A DNA stretch of 6,062 nt from Pseudomonadota bacterium (GTDB lineage Bacteria > Pseudomonadota > Alphaproteobacteria > Rhodospirillales > 2-02-FULL-58-16). The position numbers were made by a program, and so were the translations under genes. The notes beneath the pieces were generated by a model. The model saw only the letters and a program-made list of their open reading frames with translations, was not told the DNA's origin and ran no database searches. The DNA is taken from contig JACZWD010000159.1 in assembly GCA_022572335.1 (NCBI GenBank), positions 1-6,062 on the forward strand, given 5' to 3'. How positions within the stretch are numbered: the stretch's first letter is position 1; every line of letters starts with the position of its first letter. Below, piece after piece: positions 1 to 5,876 of this stretch.

Positions 1-201
<201 letters not shown>

Positions 202-281
202 CGGCGGGCCGGTGACGGGAGCCGACGGTCGCAATCCGATGTGCGCGCCGGAATTCCTGTTCGACGGGCCGCCCGGCGCGG

Positions 282-476
282 CGCTTCCTCTTCGACTTGG
301 GCCGCGAACTCGGAAAGACGGCCGGCGAGTTGGAGCGGACAATCTCGTCCGCCGAGCGCGCCGAGTGGGCGGTTTATTTCCTTGTGCTCGACGAGGACGG
401 AAAAGACGCCAAGCGGCGCGCCTGGCTGGAAGAGCAGGCCGGCGCCGGCCTCGATGCGCTGAAAAACAGAAAGTAA
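282..476 (+). pseudogene. 5'-truncated phage tail assembly (DUF4035/gpT-like) ORF remnant
   Basis: The frame ending at TAA 474-476 gives a protein-like stretch from about 282: FLFDLGRELGKTAGELERT, then ISSAERAEWAVYFLVLDED and a charged tail ending LDALKNRK. The layout 'LG+T--EL---ISS-E--EW--Y' followed by a charged helical tail resembles the short phage tail assembly chaperone family (DUF4035, tail protein T-like). This is recognition by eye, not a search. The frame is open back to TGA at 213-215 but contains no ATG or GTG. The only usable start is TTG at 297, which would give 59 residues and has no Shine-Dalgarno sequence upstream. The codons upstream of 282 do not look like protein. I therefore read it as a gene remnant that has lost its 5' end. 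It could instead be a small functional gene starting at TTG, or an alphaproteobacterial hypothetical unrelated to phage. Confidence 0.4.
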
Positions 477-479
477 TTT

Positions 480-541
480 ACACGGATGAACACGGATCAG
501 CGTCTATGGGTTCATCCGTGTCCATCCGTGTTCATCCGTGT
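480..541. repeat. Inverted array of 10-bp units (ATCCGTGTTC type)
   Basis: The left arm ACACGGATGAACACGGAT (480-497) is the exact reverse complement of ATCCGTGTTCATCCGTGT (524-541), an 18-bp perfect inverted repeat with a 26-bp spacer. The right side is a tandem array of period 10: TTCATCCGTG (511-520), TCCATCCGTG (521-530) and TTCATCCGTG (531-540). The left side holds two inverted units, CACGGATGAA (481-490) and CACGGATCAG (491-500). The array begins 3 bp after the stop codon of the preceding ORF remnant. From memory, 'ATCCGTGTTCATCCGTG' repeats are dispersed in intergenic regions of many bacterial genomes, but their function is not something I can state. As RNA it would form a stable stem-loop on either strand. 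There is no T-run to make it a standard intrinsic terminator. Confidence 0.85.
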
Positions 542-570
542 TCACTCTTCCCGGTCTGTTTCTTTGCGCC

Positions 571-699
571 TCAAGGCTTGCCCGGCGTCGCCGTGAACGC
601 CCACACCAGGGCGGCGATCCATCCCAGCAGGGTCCAGCCAAGGAGCAGGTTGAGCACCAGGATGGCGCCTGTCTGGTGATGGCGGCGCGCCCCGGCAAT
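571..699 (-). pseudogene. Truncated superinfection immunity-type small membrane protein
   Basis: On the minus strand the frame ending at TGA (573-571) reads IAGARRHHQTGAILVLNL, then LLGWTLLGWIAALVWAF and TATPGKP. The core 'H---AI-V-NLLLGWT--GWI-ALVWA' is the hallmark of the superinfection immunity protein family (Imm_superinfect; relatives of phage T4 Imm). These are small inner-membrane proteins of two short hydrophobic helices, often with unknown cellular roles outside phage. The family's N-terminal helix, normally a 'YFLPT-IA' stretch, is missing: residues further upstream in this frame are polar and Gly/Pro/Thr-rich. The only ATG upstream in frame is at 756-754, inside the opposite-strand exporter gene. 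The other two minus frames do not recover the missing helix. A remnant is the simplest reading. A functional 61-residue protein from 756 that overlaps the exporter start remains possible. Confidence 0.6.
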
Positions 700-702
700 T
701 CC

Positions 703-710
703 GGGAGAGG
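703..710 (+). promoter_or_regulatory. Shine-Dalgarno of the LysE-type exporter gene
   Basis: GGGAGAGG sits 8 nt before ATG 719. It fixes that start for the exporter and leaves no overlap with the upstream remnant's readable part. Confidence 0.6.
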
Positions 711-718
711 GGCCGTCG

Positions 719-1348
719 ATGCCGGTTGAGCCCGCGACCCTTGGCGCTTTCGTCATCGCCGTGGCGGCGGTTGTGGTGTCCCCCGGCCCGGACACCATGG
801 TAATCCTGCGCTACGCCCTGGCCTCGGGCCGGAGGGCGGGCTTCGCCGCGGTGGCCGGGGTGCAACTGGGCCTGATGGTGCACACCGTGCTGGCGGTGCT
901 GGGCGTGTCCCTGATCATCGCCTCGTCACCGGTGCTGTTCAAACTGGTGGCGGTGGCCGGAGCGGCCTATCTGGCGTGGCTCGGCGTCCAGGGTTTCCGG
1001 GGCCCGGCCGCGTTCGGGCCGGACGGCGGCCGCCCGTCTTCGGACCTGGCCAGGGCCTGCCGCGACGGCATCCTGACCAACCTCCTGAACCCCAAGGTGA
1101 TCCTCCTTTTTCTGGCGCTTTTCCCCAATTTCGTCGACACCGGCCGCGACGACGTGCCGGCCCAACTGGTCACCCTGGCCGTGGTTCTGATCGTGGTAAA
1201 CGTGATTTGGCAGGCGCCGCTGGCCTGGGCGGCGGATGCCATCGGACGCTGGCTGGGCCGCCCGGGCGTCGGCCGCTGGGTCTCGCGCGTCACCGGCGGC
1301 GTGCTGCTGGCCTTCGCCGCCCTGTTGCTGTACCAGCATCTGCTATAG
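719..1348 (+). CDS. LysE/RhtB family amino-acid exporter
   Basis: This is an intact 209-residue protein, the usual size for the family, starting at ATG 719 behind GGGAGAGG. It is an integral inner-membrane protein with about six hydrophobic segments. Visible landmarks are the first helix leading into SPGPD at residues 21-25, the LRYALASGRRAGFAAVAG segment (30-47) with its Gly-rich turn, YLAWLG (84-89), and TNLLNPKVILLF (120-131) with the conserved NPK. All are hallmark LysE/RhtB positions. Family members export amino acids and related metabolites such as lysine, arginine, homoserine or threonine by secondary transport. The substrate here cannot be read from the sequence. It is the first gene of a compact + strand cluster, 25 bp before the TfoX-domain gene. 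No LysR- or LysG-type regulator is adjacent, so its control is unknown. The frame is complete and shows no sign of decay. Confidence 0.93.
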   Translation: MPVEPATLGAFVIAVAAVVVSPGPDTMVILRYALASGRRAGFAAVAGVQLGLMVHTVLAVLGVSLIIASSPVLFKLVAVAGAAYLAWLGVQGFRGPAAFGPDGGRPSSDLARACRDGILTNLLNPKVILLFLALFPNFVDTGRDDVPAQLVTLAVVLIVVNVIWQAPLAWAADAIGRWLGRPGVGRWVSRVTGGVLLAFAALLLYQHLL

Positions 1349-1373
1349 GGCGCCGGGGCAAGGGACAAGGGGT

Positions 1374-1733
1374 ATGGCCGTCAGCCCGGATTTCCGCGAC
1401 TACGTGCTGGACCTGCTGGAACCCCTGGGGCGGGTGCGGGCACGGGCCATGTTCGGCGGCGCCGGGTTGTATCTGGACGACACGTTCTTCGCCATCCTCG
1501 CCAACGACGTGCTGTATTTGAAGGTGGACGAGCGAAACCGGGGCGAATTCGAGGCGGCGGGGGCGGCCCCTTTCAAGCCTTTCGCGGACAAGCCCCACAC
1601 CATGTCCTATTACGAGGCGCCGGCCGAGGTCATGGAGGAGTCCGACAAACTGTGTGCCTGGGCCCGCCAAGCCTGGGAGGCGGCGCGCCGCGCCGGGGCA
1701 ACGGGCAGTACCAAGAGAAAACAGACGCCATGA
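1374..1733 (+). CDS. TfoX N-terminal domain protein
   Basis: 119 residues from ATG 1374, preceded by AGGGA (1361-1365) at 8-nt spacing. The frame is open further upstream, but that part overlaps the exporter gene. Family marks in order are an N-terminal helix with DFRDYVLDLLEPLG (6-19), RAMFGGAGLYLDD (24-36), FFAILANDVLYLKVD (38-52), and a MSYYEAP motif (77-83) followed by a closing amphipathic helix (about 85-106). This is the TfoX/Sxy N-terminal domain alone. The C-terminal TfoX domain of the gammaproteobacterial competence activator Sxy is absent, as is common for stand-alone alphaproteobacterial members. Their function is not established, so competence control should not be assumed. The C-terminal tail is basic (KRKQTP). 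Its stop overlaps the start of the next gene (ATGA), which implies co-transcription and possibly translational coupling. Confidence 0.9.
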   Translation: MAVSPDFRDYVLDLLEPLGRVRARAMFGGAGLYLDDTFFAILANDVLYLKVDERNRGEFEAAGAAPFKPFADKPHTMSYYEAPAEVMEESDKLCAWARQAWEAARRAGATGSTKRKQTP

Positions 1734-1954
1734 GTTCCGACGCCGGCCGGTTGCGCAAGCGTTCCGTCCTCATCGCCGGTCATCACACCAGCGTTTCCCT
1801 GGAGAACGCCTTCTGGACGGCGCTGAAACGGATCGCGGAGGCGCGCGGCGTGTCGGTGAACAGGCTGATCACCGAGATCGACCGCGAGCGGTCCGCCAAC
1901 CTGTCCAGCGCCATACGCGTCTTCGTGCTCGAGAACAGGGGCGGTGGGGGCTGA
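1730..1954 (+). CDS. Ribbon-helix-helix domain protein
   Basis: 74 residues from ATG 1730, which overlaps the preceding stop codon (ATGA at 1730-1733). A longer in-frame version from 1652 lies inside the TfoX-domain gene and is not favoured. The sequence shows a basic N-terminus (RLRKRS, 7-12), a strand segment TSVSLE (20-25), helix A FWTALKRIAEARG (28-40), helix B from SVNRLITEIDRER (42-54), then NLSSAIRVFVLE (57-68) and a Gly-rich end. This matches the small alphaproteobacterial ribbon-helix-helix family (PF13467-type), whose members are putative DNA-binding proteins with unknown targets. They are sometimes misnamed as sulfotransferases in databases. From memory, homologues in other alphaproteobacteria often sit near fumarase genes, and a fumarase gene ends about 1.5 kb upstream here. 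It is the last gene of the cluster and converges on the AsmA gene with only 3 bp between stop codons. Confidence 0.88.
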   Translation: MSSDAGRLRKRSVLIAGHHTSVSLENAFWTALKRIAEARGVSVNRLITEIDRERSANLSSAIRVFVLENRGGGG

Positions 1955-1957
1955 CCC

Positions 1958-4900
1958 TCAGCGGATCTTGAAAAGCTGTTTCAGCAGGTCCGTGGGCCGG
2001 ATTTTCTGTTGCTCCGGGGGCGGCTCAGGCGGAGCGTCCTGCGGCGGCGGGGCCAGGACCCGCGGCGGCGCCGGTTGCTGCCCCTCGGGCTGCCCGCCCG
2101 GGGGGAGGCCGAGGACGCCGCGCAGCACGTCGCCGATCCCCTTCTTGCGCAGCAGCTTTTCGACGCCCGGGATGCGTAGTCCGACGCCCTGTAAACTGGA
2201 CATGTCGAGCTTGATGTCGGGGGCGTCCAGCGGACCCTTGATCCGGAAGGGCACCACCTGCGCCGTCTGGGCCGTCTTGGTGGCCCGCGACAGCAGCGCC
2301 GTGACGACGTTTTCCGACAGGCGCATCTCGCCGTCCACGTCGATGCGCCAGCCGGGCAGATCGACGCTGCCCCTGGCCCGGCCGGTGCCGACGTCGGACA
2401 CCAGGCGCATGTCCTCGGACCGGGCCACGCCCCGCTCGATCTTGAAGGTGCCGGTGATATCGGCCAGCCCCTCGCCCCGTTTGCGGCCACCCAGCGCGCC
2501 GCCCAACCGGTTGAGCCCGGCCACCAGGTTCAAGGCGCCGGCCAGCGCCGTGCCCCTGGCTTCCTCCCGGACCTTCAGTCCGCGCATGGCCAGCGACCCG
2601 TGGCCGCCCAGGGTCCGCACCATGTCGGCGACGCTGCGCCCGGTGGTGGCGAGCCTGAGGTCCATGTCCATCCTGCCCGACGCGACGCTTTTTCCCGACA
2701 CCGCCCGTCCGGCCTCGCCCACGTCCACGTTCTTGAGCGAAAGCACCGCCTGGATGCGCGGCGGAGAGGCCGCCTCGACCCGGGCGTTGGCCTGCAGCAC
2801 GCCGCCGAAAACGACTCCCGACAGCCGCTCCGCGGTGAGGACGCCGTCCGCCACCGTGGCCGTCAGGTCGGCGTTCCCGAGCCGGTATTTCCGATACGTG
2901 ATGGCGGCGGCGTTCACCGTGAGGGCGGCATCGAAGGTCTTGAGCGCCGAAAGGTCGATCGGTTCGCGCGACCAGCGTTCGCCGCCCGCCGCCGTCCTCG
3001 CGGCAACCCGGACGACCCTTGACACGGCGGCGGGACGAGGCGGCGCGGCCCAGGACGCGGGAACGAGGCGCGGCGCGGCGAAGGGACGCCCGGGCGTCCG
3101 CCGAAGCGAGGCGGTCCGCCGGGCCGGCAGGAACCGATCGACGACGATCTCGCCGGTCTTCAAGTCGGCGGTGACCTTGGGGCGCGGACCGGCAAGGTCC
3201 ACCGTTACCGTCCCTTCCACCGGGACCGGCCCGACCGTGCCCTTGAGGTCCGACAGGGTCAGCGCCGAGGCGTCGCCCTTCACCTGGGCGGTGATGTCCA
3301 GGCCGCCGAGGGGCGTGGCCGTGCGGTAATCGGCGCCGAGCACGCGGACCAGGCGCGGCAGGTCCGGGTGCTTGACCTTGACCTTCAGATCGAACCTCGG
3401 CCCGATGGGGAGGAGCGACACGGTGCCGGCGAGGGCGACCTCGGCCCCGGCGGCGTTCACGGTCACGTCGATCGCCGGGCGCAGCGGAAACCCGTCGGCC
3501 CGGCCTTTCAACGCCACCGTCCCCAGTTTCCTGGGCGGCACCGGGGATTCGAATCCGGCGAGCCTGAACAGCCGCGACGGATCGTCGGCGCGCACATCGA
3601 AACGCACCGCTTCCAATTCGAGCACCCCGGACAGTCCCTTGAGGGTGCCGCTGATGGTGGCCGAGGCGCCGGCCAGTTTGGCGACACTCAACCGGCGCAC
3701 CTCCAGGGCGTCGCCCGTCAGAGCACCGTCGAACACCACGTCCTTGATGGAGGTCCCCCGGTAGACCACCGTCCCGATGCGGGCCTTGAGGGTGGCGTCG
3801 AACGCGCCGAGCACGTTCGATGGGGCCAGGGCGCCGGCGGCACGCCTGGCCGCTGTCGGCGGCGGCGTCCTTTTCGCGCCATCCGCCATCGCCTCCGGCG
3901 CCGCTCCCGCGGCGGCCGGGCCGCTTGGCGGCAGATAGGCATCCAGGTTGATGCGGTCCAGGACCACGTCGGCGCTAAACGCCGGGCGCCCGCCCAGCGC
4001 CGCGCTCAGCGTACCGGTCAGTCGCGAACTGTCGAACTGGAAATCCACGCCCGTCGCCTCGATGCGGTCGGGCGTGGCCCAGAACCTGGCGGCCAGCGTA
4101 AGCCGGCGCAGGCGGTCGTCGGGCACCCCCGGCATGGCATGGCCGAGCCAACTCAGGACCCTCCGGGAATCGCTGACCGTGGCTTCCACTTCGCCTTCGA
4201 ACCGGGGCTTTCCACCCTCGGCCGTGAGAAACCCGAACACGGCGACGTCGGAACCGCCCGGAAGTTGGGCCGAAAGCTGGCTGACGGTGACCTCGCCGTT
4301 GGTCAGCTCGGCGCTCAGGCGCGCCTGGCTGACGATCCCGCCCTTGAAGGTGATGGCATCCACCGAGATGCCCAGGGAACCGTTGATGTCGGCGGGCAGG
4401 GAGAACCCCGGCGCGCCATCCTCGGTGGACCCCGCGGCGGGCCGCAAGACCATGTACGCCCTCCGTTTGGAGCCGCCCGTCCCGCCGGCCGCCGTCGGTC
4501 CGCCGGTCGCGGCGGGCAGCGCAAGCCATTTGTCCATGTCGATGTGGTTGACGGCGACCTGGACCGTGACGTTGGCGGCGTCGCCCAGTGTCATCGAAGC
4601 GGTGCCGGTGGCCCTGGTGTCGCCAAGGCGCAAGGCGAAGTCCTTGAACTCGGCGCCGGAGGCGGAGGCCACGACGGTGCCTTCGAAGCCGAAGGCCTGG
4701 TTGAGGAAACCCGGCAGCGGACCGCCCACCCCGGCGGCGGCGATGAGGGCCGACAGTTTGTCCACCTCGCCCTTCACCTTGCCCTCGAAGCGCGGCGCGT
4801 CGGCGAGGCTGAGCAGGGCCCCTCCGATTTGTATCCGGGCACCGCCGGGTGCGCCCGTGACGGTCAGGGAAACGGGCACCGTGCGCTCCTTGATGACCTT

Positions 4901-5581
4901 GCCCACGTACACCTCGTAGCTGAGGGGAATGCCGCGGGCCACCAGCCGGCCGGAGCTTTCGAAGGGGCCGTCGAGCGATCGGGCGGCCAGGCGGGCGTTG
5001 ATCTCCGCCACCCGCTCGACGGTGCCCTTTCGGCTGTCCCGGAAAACGAGCACCCCGTTCTCGATGGTGAAATTGTCCAGCCGCACGGACGGCTGAAAAC
5101 CGCCGGATGTCGCCTGATCGCCCTCCTTGCCCTCCTTGCCCTCCTTGCCGGCCTCGTCCGCCGCCGTCGCGGCGGCCGGCTCGGGCGCGCGCTTGGCGGT
5201 GAAATCCCAGTTCCTGCGCCCATCGCCGAGGATCTCGAGTTCGATCACCGGCTCGACCAGCTTGACCGTTTCCACCTCGAACTTACCGGCCAACAGCGGC
5301 CCCAGGGCGATACGGATCTCGAGCGACTTCAGGCGCACCATGTCGGTGGTGGCGGCGCCTTCCAGGTTGACCAGCGCCACGTCGTTGACGACCAGGGCCG
5401 GCGCCGGCAGAAGCGTGATCCGGATGTCGCCGCCGATGACGAGGGTGCGCCCGGTGAGGGCTTTGGCGCGGGCGGCGATCTGTTCCCTGTAGTCGTTCCA
5501 ATCGATCAGGCCGGGACCGATCAGAACCGCCGCCACGAGGACTCCGACGAGTCCGACGACGCCGAACAGAATCTTCTTCAC
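1958..5581 (-). CDS. AsmA family protein, 1207 residues
   Basis: A GTG start at 5581-5579 follows GAGGTGA (5592-5586). The stop is TGA at 1960-1958. The protein begins with one hydrophobic helix (about residues 4-25, MKKILFGVVG then a V/L/A-rich run), a signal-anchor. It is followed by IDWNDYREQIAARAKALTGR (26-45) and IRITLLPAPAL (53-63), the classic AsmA N-terminal domain. The rest is beta-strand-rich and would lie in the periplasm, with an AsmA-like C-terminal region (about 880-1130, including SGRMDMDLRLATTG and the segment ending PFRIKGPLDAPDIKLD). Low-complexity segments are EGK repeats (145-154), Ala/Pro-rich linkers (about 551-592 and 818-872) and a Pro/Gln-rich tail (1158-1192). AsmA relatives such as AsmA, TamB and YhdP act in envelope lipid or outer-membrane homeostasis and are thought to form lipid-conducting beta grooves. 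The specific cargo is unknown. It is longer than E. coli AsmA (about 617 aa). The start agrees with a promoter at 5669-5697. No frame damage is seen. Confidence 0.93.
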   Translation of the reverse strand: MKKILFGVVGLVGVLVAAVLIGPGLIDWNDYREQIAARAKALTGRTLVIGGDIRITLLPAPALVVNDVALVNLEGAATTDMVRLKSLEIRIALGPLLAGKFEVETVKLVEPVIELEILGDGRRNWDFTAKRAPEPAAATAADEAGKEGKEGKEGDQATSGGFQPSVRLDNFTIENGVLVFRDSRKGTVERVAEINARLAARSLDGPFESSGRLVARGIPLSYEVYVGKVIKERTVPVSLTVTGAPGGARIQIGGALLSLADAPRFEGKVKGEVDKLSALIAAAGVGGPLPGFLNQAFGFEGTVVASASGAEFKDFALRLGDTRATGTASMTLGDAANVTVQVAVNHIDMDKWLALPAATGGPTAAGGTGGSKRRAYMVLRPAAGSTEDGAPGFSLPADINGSLGISVDAITFKGGIVSQARLSAELTNGEVTVSQLSAQLPGGSDVAVFGFLTAEGGKPRFEGEVEATVSDSRRVLSWLGHAMPGVPDDRLRRLTLAARFWATPDRIEATGVDFQFDSSRLTGTLSAALGGRPAFSADVVLDRINLDAYLPPSGPAAAGAAPEAMADGAKRTPPPTAARRAAGALAPSNVLGAFDATLKARIGTVVYRGTSIKDVVFDGALTGDALEVRRLSVAKLAGASATISGTLKGLSGVLELEAVRFDVRADDPSRLFRLAGFESPVPPRKLGTVALKGRADGFPLRPAIDVTVNAAGAEVALAGTVSLLPIGPRFDLKVKVKHPDLPRLVRVLGADYRTATPLGGLDITAQVKGDASALTLSDLKGTVGPVPVEGTVTVDLAGPRPKVTADLKTGEIVVDRFLPARRTASLRRTPGRPFAAPRLVPASWAAPPRPAAVSRVVRVAARTAAGGERWSREPIDLSALKTFDAALTVNAAAITYRKYRLGNADLTATVADGVLTAERLSGVVFGGVLQANARVEAASPPRIQAVLSLKNVDVGEAGRAVSGKSVASGRMDMDLRLATTGRSVADMVRTLGGHGSLAMRGLKVREEARGTALAGALNLVAGLNRLGGALGGRKRGEGLADITGTFKIERGVARSEDMRLVSDVGTGRARGSVDLPGWRIDVDGEMRLSENVVTALLSRATKTAQTAQVVPFRIKGPLDAPDIKLDMSSLQGVGLRIPGVEKLLRKKGIGDVLRGVLGLPPGGQPEGQQPAPPRVLAPPPQDAPPEPPPEQQKIRPTDLLKQLFKIR
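5121..5149 (-). repeat. 9-bp in-frame tandem repeat in the AsmA gene
   Basis: Three exact copies of CCCTCCTTG (5121-5129, 5130-5138, 5139-5147) are followed by CC. On the coding strand this encodes the GKEGKEGKEG run at residues 145-154, in a charged, probably disordered stretch just after the AsmA N-terminal domain. Because the unit is a multiple of three, changes in copy number would keep the frame. Confidence 0.85.
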
Positions 5582-5585
5582 GCCC

Positions 5586-5592
5586 TCACCTC
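5586..5592 (-). promoter_or_regulatory. Shine-Dalgarno fixing the GTG start of the AsmA gene
   Basis: The minus strand reads GTCGAGGTGAGGGC immediately before GTG. The GAGG core is 7 nt from the start codon. The strong site and the MKK-plus-hydrophobic N-terminus agree that this GTG is the true start. Confidence 0.65.
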
Positions 5593-5668
5593 GACTCCGT
5601 GATGTACAGGTTGAATCGGGATGCCCGAAGAAGCACGCGCGCCGGAACGGCGGCGGCCCCGTGCGGCG

Positions 5669-5697
5669 ATATTAGAGGCTGACCCCGCCCGGATCAA
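5669..5697 (-). promoter_or_regulatory. Sigma70-like promoter for the AsmA gene
   Basis: On the minus strand TTGATC (5697-5692) and TAATAT (5674-5669) are separated by exactly 17 nt. The -10 box matches TATAAT at 4 of 6 positions and the -35 box matches TTGACA at 4 of 6. It is an AT-rich patch in very GC-rich surroundings. A start near 5662 would give a leader of about 80 nt before the GTG codon. This points to separate transcription of the AsmA gene from the upstream dehalogenase gene on the same strand. Apart from this promoter I see nothing definite between 5593 and 5744. Confidence 0.5.
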
Positions 5698-5759
5698 ACC
5701 GAACAATGGCGCTATCGCGGCAACGCCCGAGGCCGTCGGCGAACCGTGGAAACGTTCTG

Positions 5760-5876
5760 GCCCGGATATTTCATGAAGGCGCTGGCGCATGGAACGCCGG
5801 TGGTTGCCCTACAACGGATGGCGCCGGTTTCCACGAAGGTCCAATGTGTCCCGTTCCCTTCGTGAAATATCCGGGC
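5760..5876. repeat. 117-bp inverted-repeat (MITE-like) element
   Basis: GCCCGGATATTTCATGAAGG (5760-5779) is complementary to CCTTCGTGAAATATCCGGGC (5857-5876) at 19 of 20 positions, with 77 bp between the arms. The one mismatch would be a U-G wobble in RNA from the + strand. A further shorter copy, TTTCCACGAAGG (5828-5839), can pair with the right arm with one bulged base. Long terminal arms around a short, non-coding interior suggest a miniature inverted-repeat element. No target-site duplication is evident at the edges, so the mobile origin is a guess. The right arm ends on the last base of the dehalogenase stop codon, so the element could instead serve as that gene's 3' RNA structure. There is no T-run typical of an intrinsic terminator. 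Confidence 0.65.

Noticed and set aside
477..507. Possible promoter TTTACA-N19-GTCTAT for the exporter cluster
   Set aside because: The spacer is too long, the -10 match is weak, and it lies within the repeat array.
480..541. CRISPR array
   Set aside because: The units are 10 bp, directly adjoining and in both orientations, with no spacers of normal length and no cas genes nearby.
212..679. 155-residue + strand frame running through the repeat array
   Set aside because: It is Arg-rich, translates the palindromic repeat, and conflicts with the better protein-like frame at 282-476.
976..1521. 181-residue + strand frame overlapping the exporter and TfoX-domain genes
   Set aside because: It is a Gly/Arg/Pro-rich shadow of two clear genes.
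1351..1701. Repeated CGCCGGGGCAA at 1351-1361 and 1691-1701, each shortly before a start codon
   Set aside because: It is short and GC-rich, and the second copy is inside coding sequence. Chance is sufficient explanation without further copies.
1944..3329. 461-residue + strand open frame opposite the 3' part of the AsmA gene
   Set aside because: The composition is Ser/Arg/Pro-rich with no domain, and it overlaps the well-supported AsmA C-terminal region. It is a shadow frame.
3368..5602. 744-residue + strand open frame opposite the AsmA gene
   Set aside because: It is an antisense shadow in GC-rich DNA. The translation is Gly/Arg/His/Pro-rich without recognisable domains, while the minus strand encodes a clear signal-anchored AsmA protein with SD and promoter.
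5578..5790. 70-residue minus-strand frame upstream of the AsmA gene
   Set aside because: It shows no recognisable protein features, overlaps the AsmA promoter and SD, and crosses into the inverted-repeat element.
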